In this document: piece by piece, positions 7,413 to 15,853 of the stretch | Layout: the number at the start of each line of letters is the position of its first letter | How positions within the stretch are numbered: the stretch's first letter is position 1 | Assembly: GCF_021412625.1 (NCBI RefSeq) | Contig: NZ_JAKCFI010000016.1 | Span: 106,542 to 170,541, forward strand | Reading direction: 5' to 3' | Length of the DNA stretch: 64,000 nt | Source of the DNA: Myxococcus stipitatus | GTDB lineage: Bacteria > Myxococcota > Myxococcia > Myxococcales > Myxococcaceae | Notes under the pieces: model-generated | The model's input: the letters and a program-made list of their open reading frames with translations, nothing else | The model's database searches: none | What the model was told of the DNA's origin: nothing | Made by a program: the position numbers and the translations under genes

Positions 7413-10400
7413 CGCGAGGCCTCGCGCTGCTGTCGCGCCTCGAGGTTGCGCAGCTCCGGGGCGGCGCGGACGCCGAGCCTTCCCAGCCGGGCCCTCGCCT
7501 CGGACATGAGCCGCGCGGAGCGCTCCAGGTCCAGGTCGGGGGCCGGGTGCCGCTCCGCGAGGGCGCGGGCCAGCAGGAAGGCTCCGCGCCCCGCGTCCAG
7601 CGGGTCCAGCGGCGGGTGTCGCGTGTGGATGTCCCAGGCCCGCTCGAGCAGCGGCAGCGCCTGGTCGGGCTCCTTCAGCGCCAGATGCGCCTCCGCGATG
7701 CAGGTGAGCTCCAGGGCGACGTCGAGGAGCTGCTGCTGCGCCGGGTCCTTCTCGTCGACGGCCAGCGCGCGTCGACAGTGTTCCATGGCCTCGCGCGGGT
7801 GGCCTTCGGCCAGGGCGGTGTTCCCCAGCCAGGTGAGCGCCTCCGAGGCCTGGATGCTGTCCTGGCCGTACTCCCGTTCGTGGAGCCGCAAGGCCTCCAG
7901 CAGGTCGCGCCGGGCCTGGGGGAAGCGACCCGCGGCGAGGTGGACCTGCCCGCGAACCACCAGGGGAATCGCGGCCCGCGAGGTCTCCGGCCCCTGCGAG
8001 TCGCGGAGGCGCGCCACGGACTGGTCACAATGCTCCAGGGCCTTGTCGAGGTTGCCGGCGTCCAGCTCCAGCGAGGCCAGGTGGACGAGCGTGGTGGCGG
8101 CCCGGGGGTGGTTGGGGCCATGGGCCTTCTCGACGATGGCGAGCGACCGCTCGAGGTGCTTGCGTCCCTCGTCCAACCGCCCGCCGAGCCGCATCCTCGA
8201 GCCCAGGTTCAACAAGGGCGCCGCGAGCGCGATGTGCTCGGGCGCCTGGGTGCGCTCCTGGATGGCGAGGATGCGCCGCCAGCCCTCGATGGCCTCCTCG
8301 GTGCGCCCCAGCATCCACTGGCTCAGGGCGATGCTGTTGTCGAGCGAGAGACGGGTGGGGTGCTCGGGGACGAAGAGGGGCTCGAGGATGTCGTGGGCCT
8401 GCGAGAGGAACGCGAGGGACTCCTCGCTGCGCTGCTGGGAGTGGCGCAGCTGGCCCAGGAGGAAGAGGAACATCGCGGTGTAGGGACTGGCCGGGCCATG
8501 GCGCTCGCGGGAGAAGGCGAGGCCCTTCATCGCCTCCTCCTCCGCCTGGTCCAGCTTGCCGCGCTGCCGCAGCACCACGGCCCGCCAGAGGTGCAGGTCG
8601 GAGGTGATGACGGGGAAGCGCGCGCGGCCGACCCGCTCCACCGCGGCCCGGGCGTGCTGGGTGATGCGTTCGGTGTCGTCCACGCGCGCCAGCTCGTTGC
8701 CCACGACCCAGAGCAGCAGGACCCAGGCGCGCGCCGTCGATTCGTCGTCGCCTCCCGCCTCCGCCGCGTACACGGCCTTGTAGAGGGTCTCCTCCGCCTC
8801 CTTCATCTTCCCGGACTTGCCCAGCAGGTCTCCTTGCGCCAGCAGCACCTCCGCCTCGAGCGGCCGGAAGCCGACGTCGGGGAGCGCCGCGAGCAGCGGG
8901 GGCGTCTGCGTCAGCGCCGCCGCGTACTGCCCCGCGAAGAGGAGCGCCTGGACCTGGGCCAGCTTCCCTCGCACGGCGTCGACGCGGGCGCGGAGGGCGT
9001 CGGGCGGTTGGGGGCGCGTGGCGAGCGCGGGGGTGTCCCGGCATTCGTCGAGCCCCTGCAGGGACTCCATCAGCCGCGGGGTGTTCTGCAGCGTCACGGG
9101 GTCGGCCTGCTCCAGGACCTCCAGCGTGGCGGTGAAGCGCCAGAGGCGGGCGTCCAGGCAGGTCGCGCTCTGCCACGCGGGCGTCGACGTGTCGTCGCCC
9201 TGCGCCTCGCAGGACTCGCGGCGCAGGGCCCGCCAGCGCTCGGCGTGGGCATCCAGGGCGGGGGCGAGCCGCGTCCAGAGCGACTCCGCGTAGGGCGCCT
9301 TCGTGGCGAGGACGGCCTGGTGGAGCTTCTCCTTGCGCGTCGGGTTCCACGCCGACGTCAGCCGTTGGGTCACCTGCTCGCAGCGCGCGTCGTTCCGGTG
9401 GGCCCACGCGTAGGCGCCGCCGGCGGTGGCCAGTCCCAGCAGCGCGAGCAGCCCCAACGCGAGGGTCCGGGGGAGGCCTCGCGGAGGGGTGAGCGCGGCG
9501 AGCAGGGCCTCCATGGAGGGGAAGCGGTCCTCCGGGCGGGCCTGGAGTCCCCGCTGGACGACGCGGCGCAGCCAGGCAGGGACGCGGGTGGGGCGCTCCC
9601 CGGGTTGGAGGGTGCCCTCGCGGGCGGCGCGCGCCAGCGTCTCCAGGTCCGCGCCCGCGAAGGGGCGGACGCCGTGGAGGGCTTCGTACAGCGCGACGCA
9701 GAAGCTGAACTGGTCGGAGCGCTCGGTGGCCGCGCCTCCGTCCAGCAGCTCCGGCGCCATGTAGGCCGGCGTCCCGAGCAGCGCGCCGGTGCGGGTGAGG
9801 GGGCCGGGAGGGACCGCGTCGACGCGGAGCAGCTCCGGGGGCGGGGGCAGGGCCGCGCGGAGGATGGGGCGCGCGACGCCGAAGTCCGTCACGTACACGC
9901 GGCCCTGGGCGCCGACCAGGACGTTGGCGGGCTTGAAGTCGCGATGCACCAGCCCCGCGGAGTGGGCGGCGGCCAGGCCGCGCCCGGCCTCCTGGAAGAT
10001 GCGCACCACGTCCCGCCAGGGGCGCTCCTGCTGGAGCCACTGCTCCAGGGTGGTGCCTTCCACGAGCTCCATGGCGAGGAACACGCTGTCCTCGTGCGTG
10101 CCCACGTCGTGGATGGTGACGACGTTGGGATGGGACAGGCGCGCCAGGGCCTGGGCCTCGTGGAGCAGCCGCCGCTGGAGCTCCTGGATGTCGCGGCCCT
10201 CCGGGCGGAGGACCTTGAGGGCCACCTGTCGGGCCAGGGACGGGTCCCTGGCGGCGTACACCACGCCCATGGCGCCCGCGCCCAGCTGCCGCTCGACGAC
10301 GTACCGCGCGAACGTCGCCCCCGGTTTCAGGGGGACGCTCTCGGGAGGCCAGGTCCGGCACGCCTCGAGGACCCACTGGCAGCCCGCACAGGTCTCGACA

Positions 10401-10486
10401 TGCCCGAGGACCGCGTCGCGCCGGTCGGGGGACAACATGCCCGCGAGCAGGTCGCTCAGGGTTGTTTCACCAGGGCACTCCGTCAT
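7409..10486 (-). CDS. Ser/Thr protein kinase with N-terminal zinc finger and C-terminal TPRs
   Basis: The protein has 1,025 residues. First comes an anti-sigma-type zinc finger with C4, H29, C33 and C36 (HVETCAGC). A Hanks-type kinase follows: G-loop QLGAGAMGVVY near 67-77, lysine in VALKVL near 91, HRDFKPAN at 181-188, DFG at 201-203 and APE in AYMAPELL. One membrane helix lies at about 340-361, and the rest is tetratricopeptide repeats, presumably on the far side of the membrane as a sensor. All catalytic residues are present. ATG 10486 was preferred to the longer frame because the zinc finger begins directly after it. The gene is translationally coupled to the ECF-type sigma factor, its most likely substrate or partner. 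Confidence 0.92.
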   Translation of the reverse strand: MTECPGETTLSDLLAGMLSPDRRDAVLGHVETCAGCQWVLEACRTWPPESVPLKPGATFARYVVERQLGAGAMGVVYAARDPSLARQVALKVLRPEGRDIQELQRRLLHEAQALARLSHPNVVTIHDVGTHEDSVFLAMELVEGTTLEQWLQQERPWRDVVRIFQEAGRGLAAAHSAGLVHRDFKPANVLVGAQGRVYVTDFGVARPILRAALPPPPELLRVDAVPPGPLTRTGALLGTPAYMAPELLDGGAATERSDQFSFCVALYEALHGVRPFAGADLETLARAAREGTLQPGERPTRVPAWLRRVVQRGLQARPEDRFPSMEALLAALTPPRGLPRTLALGLLALLGLATAGGAYAWAHRNDARCEQVTQRLTSAWNPTRKEKLHQAVLATKAPYAESLWTRLAPALDAHAERWRALRRESCEAQGDDTSTPAWQSATCLDARLWRFTATLEVLEQADPVTLQNTPRLMESLQGLDECRDTPALATRPQPPDALRARVDAVRGKLAQVQALLFAGQYAAALTQTPPLLAALPDVGFRPLEAEVLLAQGDLLGKSGKMKEAEETLYKAVYAAEAGGDDESTARAWVLLLWVVGNELARVDDTERITQHARAAVERVGRARFPVITSDLHLWRAVVLRQRGKLDQAEEEAMKGLAFSRERHGPASPYTAMFLFLLGQLRHSQQRSEESLAFLSQAHDILEPLFVPEHPTRLSLDNSIALSQWMLGRTEEAIEGWRRILAIQERTQAPEHIALAAPLLNLGSRMRLGGRLDEGRKHLERSLAIVEKAHGPNHPRAATTLVHLASLELDAGNLDKALEHCDQSVARLRDSQGPETSRAAIPLVVRGQVHLAAGRFPQARRDLLEALRLHEREYGQDSIQASEALTWLGNTALAEGHPREAMEHCRRALAVDEKDPAQQQLLDVALELTCIAEAHLALKEPDQALPLLERAWDIHTRHPPLDPLDAGRGAFLLARALAERHPAPDLDLERSARLMSEARARLGRLGVRAAPELRNLEARQQREASR

Positions 10487-10583
10487 CGCGGGAAAGGCTA
10501 GCAGAAGCGCCCGCGCGTTTTTCTGGGACGACCGGGGGGCTCGGGTTCTCCCGGAGGTGAAGCCCCTTTCCCGGAGCCCCCAC

Positions 10584-13079
10584 ATGCCCGCGATCCCCCC
10601 ATCGAATGGAATGAACCCGAACGCCGCGGCGGCCGCCGCCGAGGCGGAGCGTCAACGCCAGGCGGCGGAGGCCGCCCGTCGCGCCGAGGAGGCCCGTCGC
10701 GCCGAGGAGGCCCGCCGCGCCGCCGAGGACGCGGCGAACGCCGCGAAGACTCCGACGGCGACCCACAAGACGCAGGTCGCGGGCTCGCGGGATGAGTTCG
10801 TGCCGCAGGCCAGCGCGCGCCCCCTGGTGAACCTCACCGGTTCGGGCGCCGAGACGCTCCCCGCCCAGGTGCCCCCCGAGGCCGAGCCAGCCCCGGTCCA
10901 GACCGAACCGTCGGCTCCCGCCCAGGTCGAGCAGGCGGCTCCGGCGGCGCCGCCTCCGTTCGACCCCGCTCCCGGGGCCAAGGCGGTCGCGGACGCGTTC
11001 GCCCAGAATGGCGCGGAAGGCGCGGCGGCCGAGCTGCGCAAGCAGACGGAGACCGCTTCGCCGGACGACGCGGCGGCGCTGCTGCGCGCGGCCCAGCCGA
11101 CCATCGACCGCGTCACCGAGGAGCTGGGCAAGAACGCCAAGAAGGTCGATGGCGACCAGTTCTATCTGGGAGTGATCCCCAATTCGGGAAATGCCGCCTT
11201 TGACAAGACGGTGACGGACCTGGCCGCGGCGACGAACATCGCCGTGAAGGAAGGCAAGAACCCGGATGTATTGCAGGCGGTGGGCGCGTCCATCACCCGC
11301 AACATCGACAAGAAGAACATCGGCCGGTTCGATGAGGCGCTGGGCAACGCGCTGACCAACGGCTCCGGGGCGAACCTCTCGTTCGAGGTCTGCCGCCAGC
11401 TCACGGATGCGGGGCGCGGCAAGCAGGCCGACGACATCCTCGAGAACGTGGAGAAGGGGACCAAGGCCTTCAATGACCACATGAAGGACGTGGGCAAGAA
11501 GGTGGAGGAGCACAACAAGGAGCTCGCCCTGCTCATCCAGCAGTGGGGGCAGCTGATGACCGGGGAGGAATTGAAGAACGCCATCAACAAATTCAAGGAC
11601 GGCTTCCCCGAGTACAAGGAGCTGGAGACGCTCGGTGGGCAGATGGTCCGCACGGCCCAGTCCCTCAAGGAGATGCCGGAGAACCTCAAGGGGATGGACC
11701 ATGCGGACGACATCCTCAAGGCCAACGAGAAGCTCGTGGCCGAGCAGTTTCCGCGCATCGACCAGAGTGCCGAGGCCCAACAGGAATTGAAGACGCTCTT
11801 CCAGAGGGAGGGCGTCACGGGGAACACCATCCTGAAGGACGTTCCCGCCATTGCCCGGAAGAAGGGCGGTGAGAAGGAGTTCCTGGAGAAATTCGCGACC
11901 GTCTCGCTGAACGTCGTCTCGGCGCAGGTCGTGGCTGGCAGGAGCAACCCAGCGGAGTCGAGCGCCTTCAACGAGACGCTCGAGGGGGTTCGCAGGAGCG
12001 CCGAACTCTTCGGTCTCCAGCCGGAACAGCTCAACGGCGTCATCGACAAGATGCGGAACGTGAAGAGCGTGGCGGATGCCTATCCTCCGCCGGCTCCCGG
12101 AAAGGATGGGGTGGACATTCCAGCCCTGCCCCCAGAGCTGAACAACGCGCTCGAGTCACTGAGAGCGGGGATCGATGGGCTCTCCGGTATGGGGTACTTC
12201 GGTGGTTCGAGTCCCATCTCCGGGGCCTTCCAGACCATGGGCGCCCTCGTCGCGGCAGCGGGGACGCTGTCAGCCACGAAGAACGCCATCGAAGATCCAA
12301 GCACCGTGAACATCATGAATGCCATCAACTCCGCGGCGGGCCTGGCCCTGTCTGGTGAGTCCGTGTTGGGGTTGTTCCGCGCCGCGCCGCCCGTCAGTAC
12401 CTTGGGTGATGCGAGGTGGGTCGCGAACAAATGGCTCGGCGTGATTGGCACGGGAATCAGCCTCACGCAGGGAGCCTTGGCCCTCAACAAGGGAGACGTC
12501 GCCAAGGCGGGCCTGTATGCGGTCCAGGCCGCAGGGCAGATGGCTGTGTTCGCGACAGGGTTCAGTTTCGCGACGGCTCCCCTGGCATTGACCGGGGTCG
12601 GCGTGGTGTTGGCGGCGGGCGCGGCGTTCGGGCTCTATCAGCTCGACAAGGTCAGGAAGTCCAACGTGCAGGAGAACAAGCACACGGAGGACTTCCTGCA
12701 GGGCGGCGGCGTGACGAACCGGGACATCACCCACCACCTGCGCAACGCCGACTCCGAGGGGCGCAGTGTGGGACCCGTCCTCACGGCGCTGGCGAAGCAC
12801 CTGGGGATGGCTCCGCCCGACCTGCTCGACAAGGTCCAGAATCTGCCCAAGGACAAGGTCCGCCAGTTTGTCGAGGCATGCCACGGGGTGGACCCCAAGG
12901 ACGACGGCACGTTCGACGTCACCGCGAACAATGACTGGATGGCGGGGAATGAGACGGTTGTGGGGCCAGGGGGCCACAGTCTGGACGTGTCGCCTCACAG
13001 CCTCACGGGGCTGGCCAACTGGGCACAGAAGCACGGGCTGGATCTCACCACTCCGCCCCCCGCCCCCGCCGTGAGCTGA
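10584..13079 (+). CDS. Large protein of unknown function (Ala-rich coiled-coil start, hydrophobic C-terminal third)
   Basis: I do not recognise this 831-residue protein. ATG 10584 follows a GGAG site seven bases upstream. There is no signal peptide. Residues 10-55 are Ala/Glu/Arg-rich with EEARR repeats (coiled coil), followed by a Pro/Ala linker to about 130. A long helical charged region with many Lys/Glu comes next. Around residues 530-600 and 640-690 are Gly/Ala-rich hydrophobic stretches that could cross or insert into a membrane. A short polar tail ends in a Pro-rich segment. The central part uses more AT-ending codons than the neighbours. It is divergent from the kinase/sigma pair. The layout resembles secreted effectors or surface proteins, but no known toxin motif is visible. 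Confidence 0.75.
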   Translation: MPAIPPSNGMNPNAAAAAAEAERQRQAAEAARRAEEARRAEEARRAAEDAANAAKTPTATHKTQVAGSRDEFVPQASARPLVNLTGSGAETLPAQVPPEAEPAPVQTEPSAPAQVEQAAPAAPPPFDPAPGAKAVADAFAQNGAEGAAAELRKQTETASPDDAAALLRAAQPTIDRVTEELGKNAKKVDGDQFYLGVIPNSGNAAFDKTVTDLAAATNIAVKEGKNPDVLQAVGASITRNIDKKNIGRFDEALGNALTNGSGANLSFEVCRQLTDAGRGKQADDILENVEKGTKAFNDHMKDVGKKVEEHNKELALLIQQWGQLMTGEELKNAINKFKDGFPEYKELETLGGQMVRTAQSLKEMPENLKGMDHADDILKANEKLVAEQFPRIDQSAEAQQELKTLFQREGVTGNTILKDVPAIARKKGGEKEFLEKFATVSLNVVSAQVVAGRSNPAESSAFNETLEGVRRSAELFGLQPEQLNGVIDKMRNVKSVADAYPPPAPGKDGVDIPALPPELNNALESLRAGIDGLSGMGYFGGSSPISGAFQTMGALVAAAGTLSATKNAIEDPSTVNIMNAINSAAGLALSGESVLGLFRAAPPVSTLGDARWVANKWLGVIGTGISLTQGALALNKGDVAKAGLYAVQAAGQMAVFATGFSFATAPLALTGVGVVLAAGAAFGLYQLDKVRKSNVQENKHTEDFLQGGGVTNRDITHHLRNADSEGRSVGPVLTALAKHLGMAPPDLLDKVQNLPKDKVRQFVEACHGVDPKDDGTFDVTANNDWMAGNETVVGPGGHSLDVSPHSLTGLANWAQKHGLDLTTPPPAPAVS

Positions 13080-13096
13080 TCCCCGAGGCAACAGAC

Positions 13097-13123
13097 GGGG
13101 CGCGGGACCTCCACCCGCGCCCC
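13097..13123. terminator. Hairpin between convergent genes
   Basis: GGGGCGCGGG and CCCGCGCCCC form a perfect 10-bp stem with a 7-base loop. It lies between the stops of the convergent genes ending at 13079 and 13130. There is no T-run, so factor-independent termination is uncertain. Confidence 0.5.
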
Positions 13124-13129
13124 GCCCGC

Positions 13130-13978
13130 TCACACCTCGATGTCGAACGCGAGCGACAGCCGCTCGTCGGGCGGCACGTGCAACAGGCCCTCGCCGGTGG
13201 CCAGCGCCCCGGCGGCGGCGGTCCAAGGCTCCACGCAGACGAAGTCCTTCCCGCGCAGCGTCCACACCACCATCGTCCGGAACTCCGGGCTCCACGACAG
13301 CTGGATGGGGCGCAGGCCCGGTCCCCGCTCCAGTCGCGTCCCTGGCCGCGAGTGGTCGCGCAGGTGCAGGTCCACCTCGTCCCCCGTCAGGTCCAGCCGG
13401 GTGATGGGCACCTCGTGCTTCGCCACGTTGTCCCAGGCGTGCGTCGCGTCCGTCTCCACCGTCGCCACGGCCTTCGCCGCGTCGGGGACGCGGAAGTATG
13501 GATGGAAGCCCAGGTGGACCGGGACGGGGTGGAAGCCGGGGTTCTGGAGGTCGAAGTCGATGGTCAGCCGGCGGCCCGCCAGCGAGAAGGTGAGCTGGGC
13601 ATCGAACTCGAAGGGATAGACGCGCAGCGTCTCCGGCCGGGACTTCAGCCCCAGCACCAGCAGCGAGTCCTCCGCCTGCCGCACGGCCCACGCCATGCGG
13701 CGCGCGAAGCCGTGCTGCGGAAGGCTGTAGGACTCGCGCTGCGCCGCGTAGGTGTCCCCCGGCAGCGGCCCCGCGTTGGGGAACAGCACGGGGATGCCCC
13801 CGCGCACGTTCTTCGTCGGGTCCGCCACCGTGGACTCATCGAGGTAGAGGACCTCCTCGTCCTCCACCGCGATGCTCGTGACGAGCGCGCCGCGGGAAGG
13901 AATCACCTCCACGCAGCAGTCGTCGCCTTTCAGCGAGTACGTCTCCAACCCGGCGATGCCGGGGAAAGCTCGGCTCAT
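13130..13978 (-). CDS. Aldose 1-epimerase family protein
   Basis: This 282-residue galactose-mutarotase-like protein shows GGIPVLFPNAGPLPG near residue 60, HGFARRMAW near 90, HLGFHPYF near 155 (active-site histidine region) and the late acid in CVEPWT. The family interconverts alpha and beta anomers of hexoses or, in the YeaD branch, hexose-6-phosphates. The PVLFPN motif suits the latter, but the substrate cannot be fixed. It starts six bases after the stop of pruA and shares its strand, so the two are probably co-transcribed despite unrelated chemistry. Confidence 0.9.
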   Translation of the reverse strand: MSRAFPGIAGLETYSLKGDDCCVEVIPSRGALVTSIAVEDEEVLYLDESTVADPTKNVRGGIPVLFPNAGPLPGDTYAAQRESYSLPQHGFARRMAWAVRQAEDSLLVLGLKSRPETLRVYPFEFDAQLTFSLAGRRLTIDFDLQNPGFHPVPVHLGFHPYFRVPDAAKAVATVETDATHAWDNVAKHEVPITRLDLTGDEVDLHLRDHSRPGTRLERGPGLRPIQLSWSPEFRTMVVWTLRGKDFVCVEPWTAAAGALATGEGLLHVPPDERLSLAFDIEV

Positions 13979-13984
13979 GCGAGC

Positions 13985-15640
13985 CTAGATACCCCCATCG
14001 TGGGGGTCGCTGTCCATGAACGGATACGGCACCTTCACGGGGGGAACGAAGTTCTCCTTGATGGTGCGGGGGCTCGTCCAGCGGATGAGGTTCAGCAGTG
14101 AACCCGCCTTGTCGTTGGTGCCGGACGCGCGCGAGCCGCCGAAGGGCTGCTGGCCCACCACCGCGCCCGTGGGCTTGTCGTTGATGTAGATGTTGCCCGC
14201 CGCGTGCCGCAGCTCCGTGAGCGCCGTGTCGATGGCCTTGCGGTCGCGCGCGAACACCGCGCCGGTCAGCGCGTACGTCGCGCTCTGGTCCACCTCGCGC
14301 AGCGTCTCCACGTACTTCGCATCCGGGTACACGTACGCGCCCACCACCGGGGCGAAGATCTCCTCGCGCAGGATGCGGTGGCGCGGGTTGGTCAGCTGCA
14401 CCACCGTGGGCTTCACGAACCAGCCCTTGCTGCGGTCGGTGTCGCCGCCGGCGACGATGCTCGCCTCGCCGCCCTGCTTGGCCAGGTCGATGTACGAGGA
14501 GACCTTCTTGAAGGACTTCTCGTCGATGACCGCGCCCATGAAGTTGCGGAAGTCCGCCACGTCACCCATGCGGATGTCGGCGGTGAGCGCCTGGAGGCGC
14601 TCCTTGAGCCTGGGCCACATCGATTCGGGGATGTAGACGCGGCTGGCCGCCGAGCACTTCTGGCCCTGGTACTCGAAGCCGCCCCGGACGATGGCCACCG
14701 CCAGCGCCTCCAGGTCCCCGGCCGCGGACGGGTGCGCGACGATGAAGTCCTTGCCGCCCGTCTCACCCACCAGCCGCGGGTACTGCTTGTAGCGGCCGAT
14801 GTTCTCTCCCACCGTCTTCCACATGCTGTTGAAGGTGGGCGTGGAGCCGGTGAAGTGGATGCCGCCCAGGTCCGGGCTGGCCAGGGTGGGGTTGCCCACC
14901 GTGGGCCCGTCGCCGTTGAGCATGTTGATGACGCCGTCGGGCAGGCCCGCCTCGCGCAGCATCTCCATGACGTACCAGGCGCTCAGCGCCGCCGTGGACG
15001 AAGGCTTGAACAGCACCACGTTGCCCATGATGGCGGGCGCGGTGCACAGGTTCATCGCGATGGACGTGAAGTTGAACGGCGCCACCGCGAAGACGAAGCC
15101 GTCCAGCGGACGGTAGTCCAGCATGTTCCACGTCTGCGCCGGGGACTCCGGCTGGATGGCCAGCAGCTGCTCGGCGAAGTGGACGTTGTAGCGCAGGAAG
15201 TCGATGGCCTCGCACACCGCGTCGATCTCGGCCTGGTGGGCCGTCTTCGACTGCCCCAGCATGGTGGCCGCGTTGATGATGGGCCGGTAGCGGGTGGCCA
15301 GCAGCTCCGCCGCGCGCAGGAAGATGGCGGCGCGCGAGGCGAAGGGCATGCGCGCCCACTCGTCCTTGACGGACAGGGCGGCCTGGATGGCCTGCTCCAC
15401 GTGGCTGGCGTCCGCCTCGTGCAGCGTGGCCAGCACGTGCGAATGGTCGTGCGGCATGCGCACGGTGTCCGTCTTGCCGGTGCGCACGTGCTTGCCGCCG
15501 ATGATGAGCGGGATGTCGATCTGCTCACCGGCCATGCGCTTGAGCGCGGCCTGCAGCTCGCGGCGCTCGGGCGCGCCGGGCGCGTAGGAGAGGATGGGCT
15601 CGTTCTTCGGAGCGGGGACGCGGGGGATGGCGTTGATCAC
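13985..15640 (-). CDS. pruA: L-glutamate gamma-semialdehyde (1-pyrroline-5-carboxylate) dehydrogenase
   Basis: The 551-residue NAD-dependent aldehyde dehydrogenase performs the second step of proline breakdown, converting glutamate semialdehyde to glutamate. The catalytic Cys is in YQGQKCSAASRVY and the general-base Glu in LVGETGGKD. Length and the N-terminal segment beginning INAIPRVPAP match stand-alone P5C dehydrogenases. GTG 15640 was chosen over the longer frame because a GAGG site precedes it and homology begins there. No proline dehydrogenase is next to it. It is divergent from the ureide operon with a gap of about 210 bp. Confidence 0.95.
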   Translation of the reverse strand: MINAIPRVPAPKNEPILSYAPGAPERRELQAALKRMAGEQIDIPLIIGGKHVRTGKTDTVRMPHDHSHVLATLHEADASHVEQAIQAALSVKDEWARMPFASRAAIFLRAAELLATRYRPIINAATMLGQSKTAHQAEIDAVCEAIDFLRYNVHFAEQLLAIQPESPAQTWNMLDYRPLDGFVFAVAPFNFTSIAMNLCTAPAIMGNVVLFKPSSTAALSAWYVMEMLREAGLPDGVINMLNGDGPTVGNPTLASPDLGGIHFTGSTPTFNSMWKTVGENIGRYKQYPRLVGETGGKDFIVAHPSAAGDLEALAVAIVRGGFEYQGQKCSAASRVYIPESMWPRLKERLQALTADIRMGDVADFRNFMGAVIDEKSFKKVSSYIDLAKQGGEASIVAGGDTDRSKGWFVKPTVVQLTNPRHRILREEIFAPVVGAYVYPDAKYVETLREVDQSATYALTGAVFARDRKAIDTALTELRHAAGNIYINDKPTGAVVGQQPFGGSRASGTNDKAGSLLNLIRWTSPRTIKENFVPPVKVPYPFMDSDPHDGGI

Positions 15641-15817
15641 GCGAAGGACCTCGGGACGGAGCGGAAGAAGGGCGGGGCAGCATAGCCAACCGGCCCCACC
15701 GGGGAAGCGTGGAGGCAGGTCGTCGTCGGGACCCCGACACCTCCTGTCAACCCCCGGCCCCCCTGGGTATTTCCCACCACGGCGGCCCGCCGACCCACAC
15801 CCGGAGGGGAACCCGGA

Positions 15818-15848
15818 TTGACCGCGTGACACAGCGCGCGGTTACGAT
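15818..15848 (+). promoter_or_regulatory. Candidate promoter of the ureide operon
   Basis: TTGACC (15818-15823) and TACGAT (15843-15848) resemble -35 and -10 boxes with a 19-bp spacer. The predicted transcription start falls at about the flavoprotein ATG (15854), which would make the message leaderless or nearly so. The spacer is longer than optimal. Confidence 0.35.
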
Positions 15849-15853
15849 GGGGC

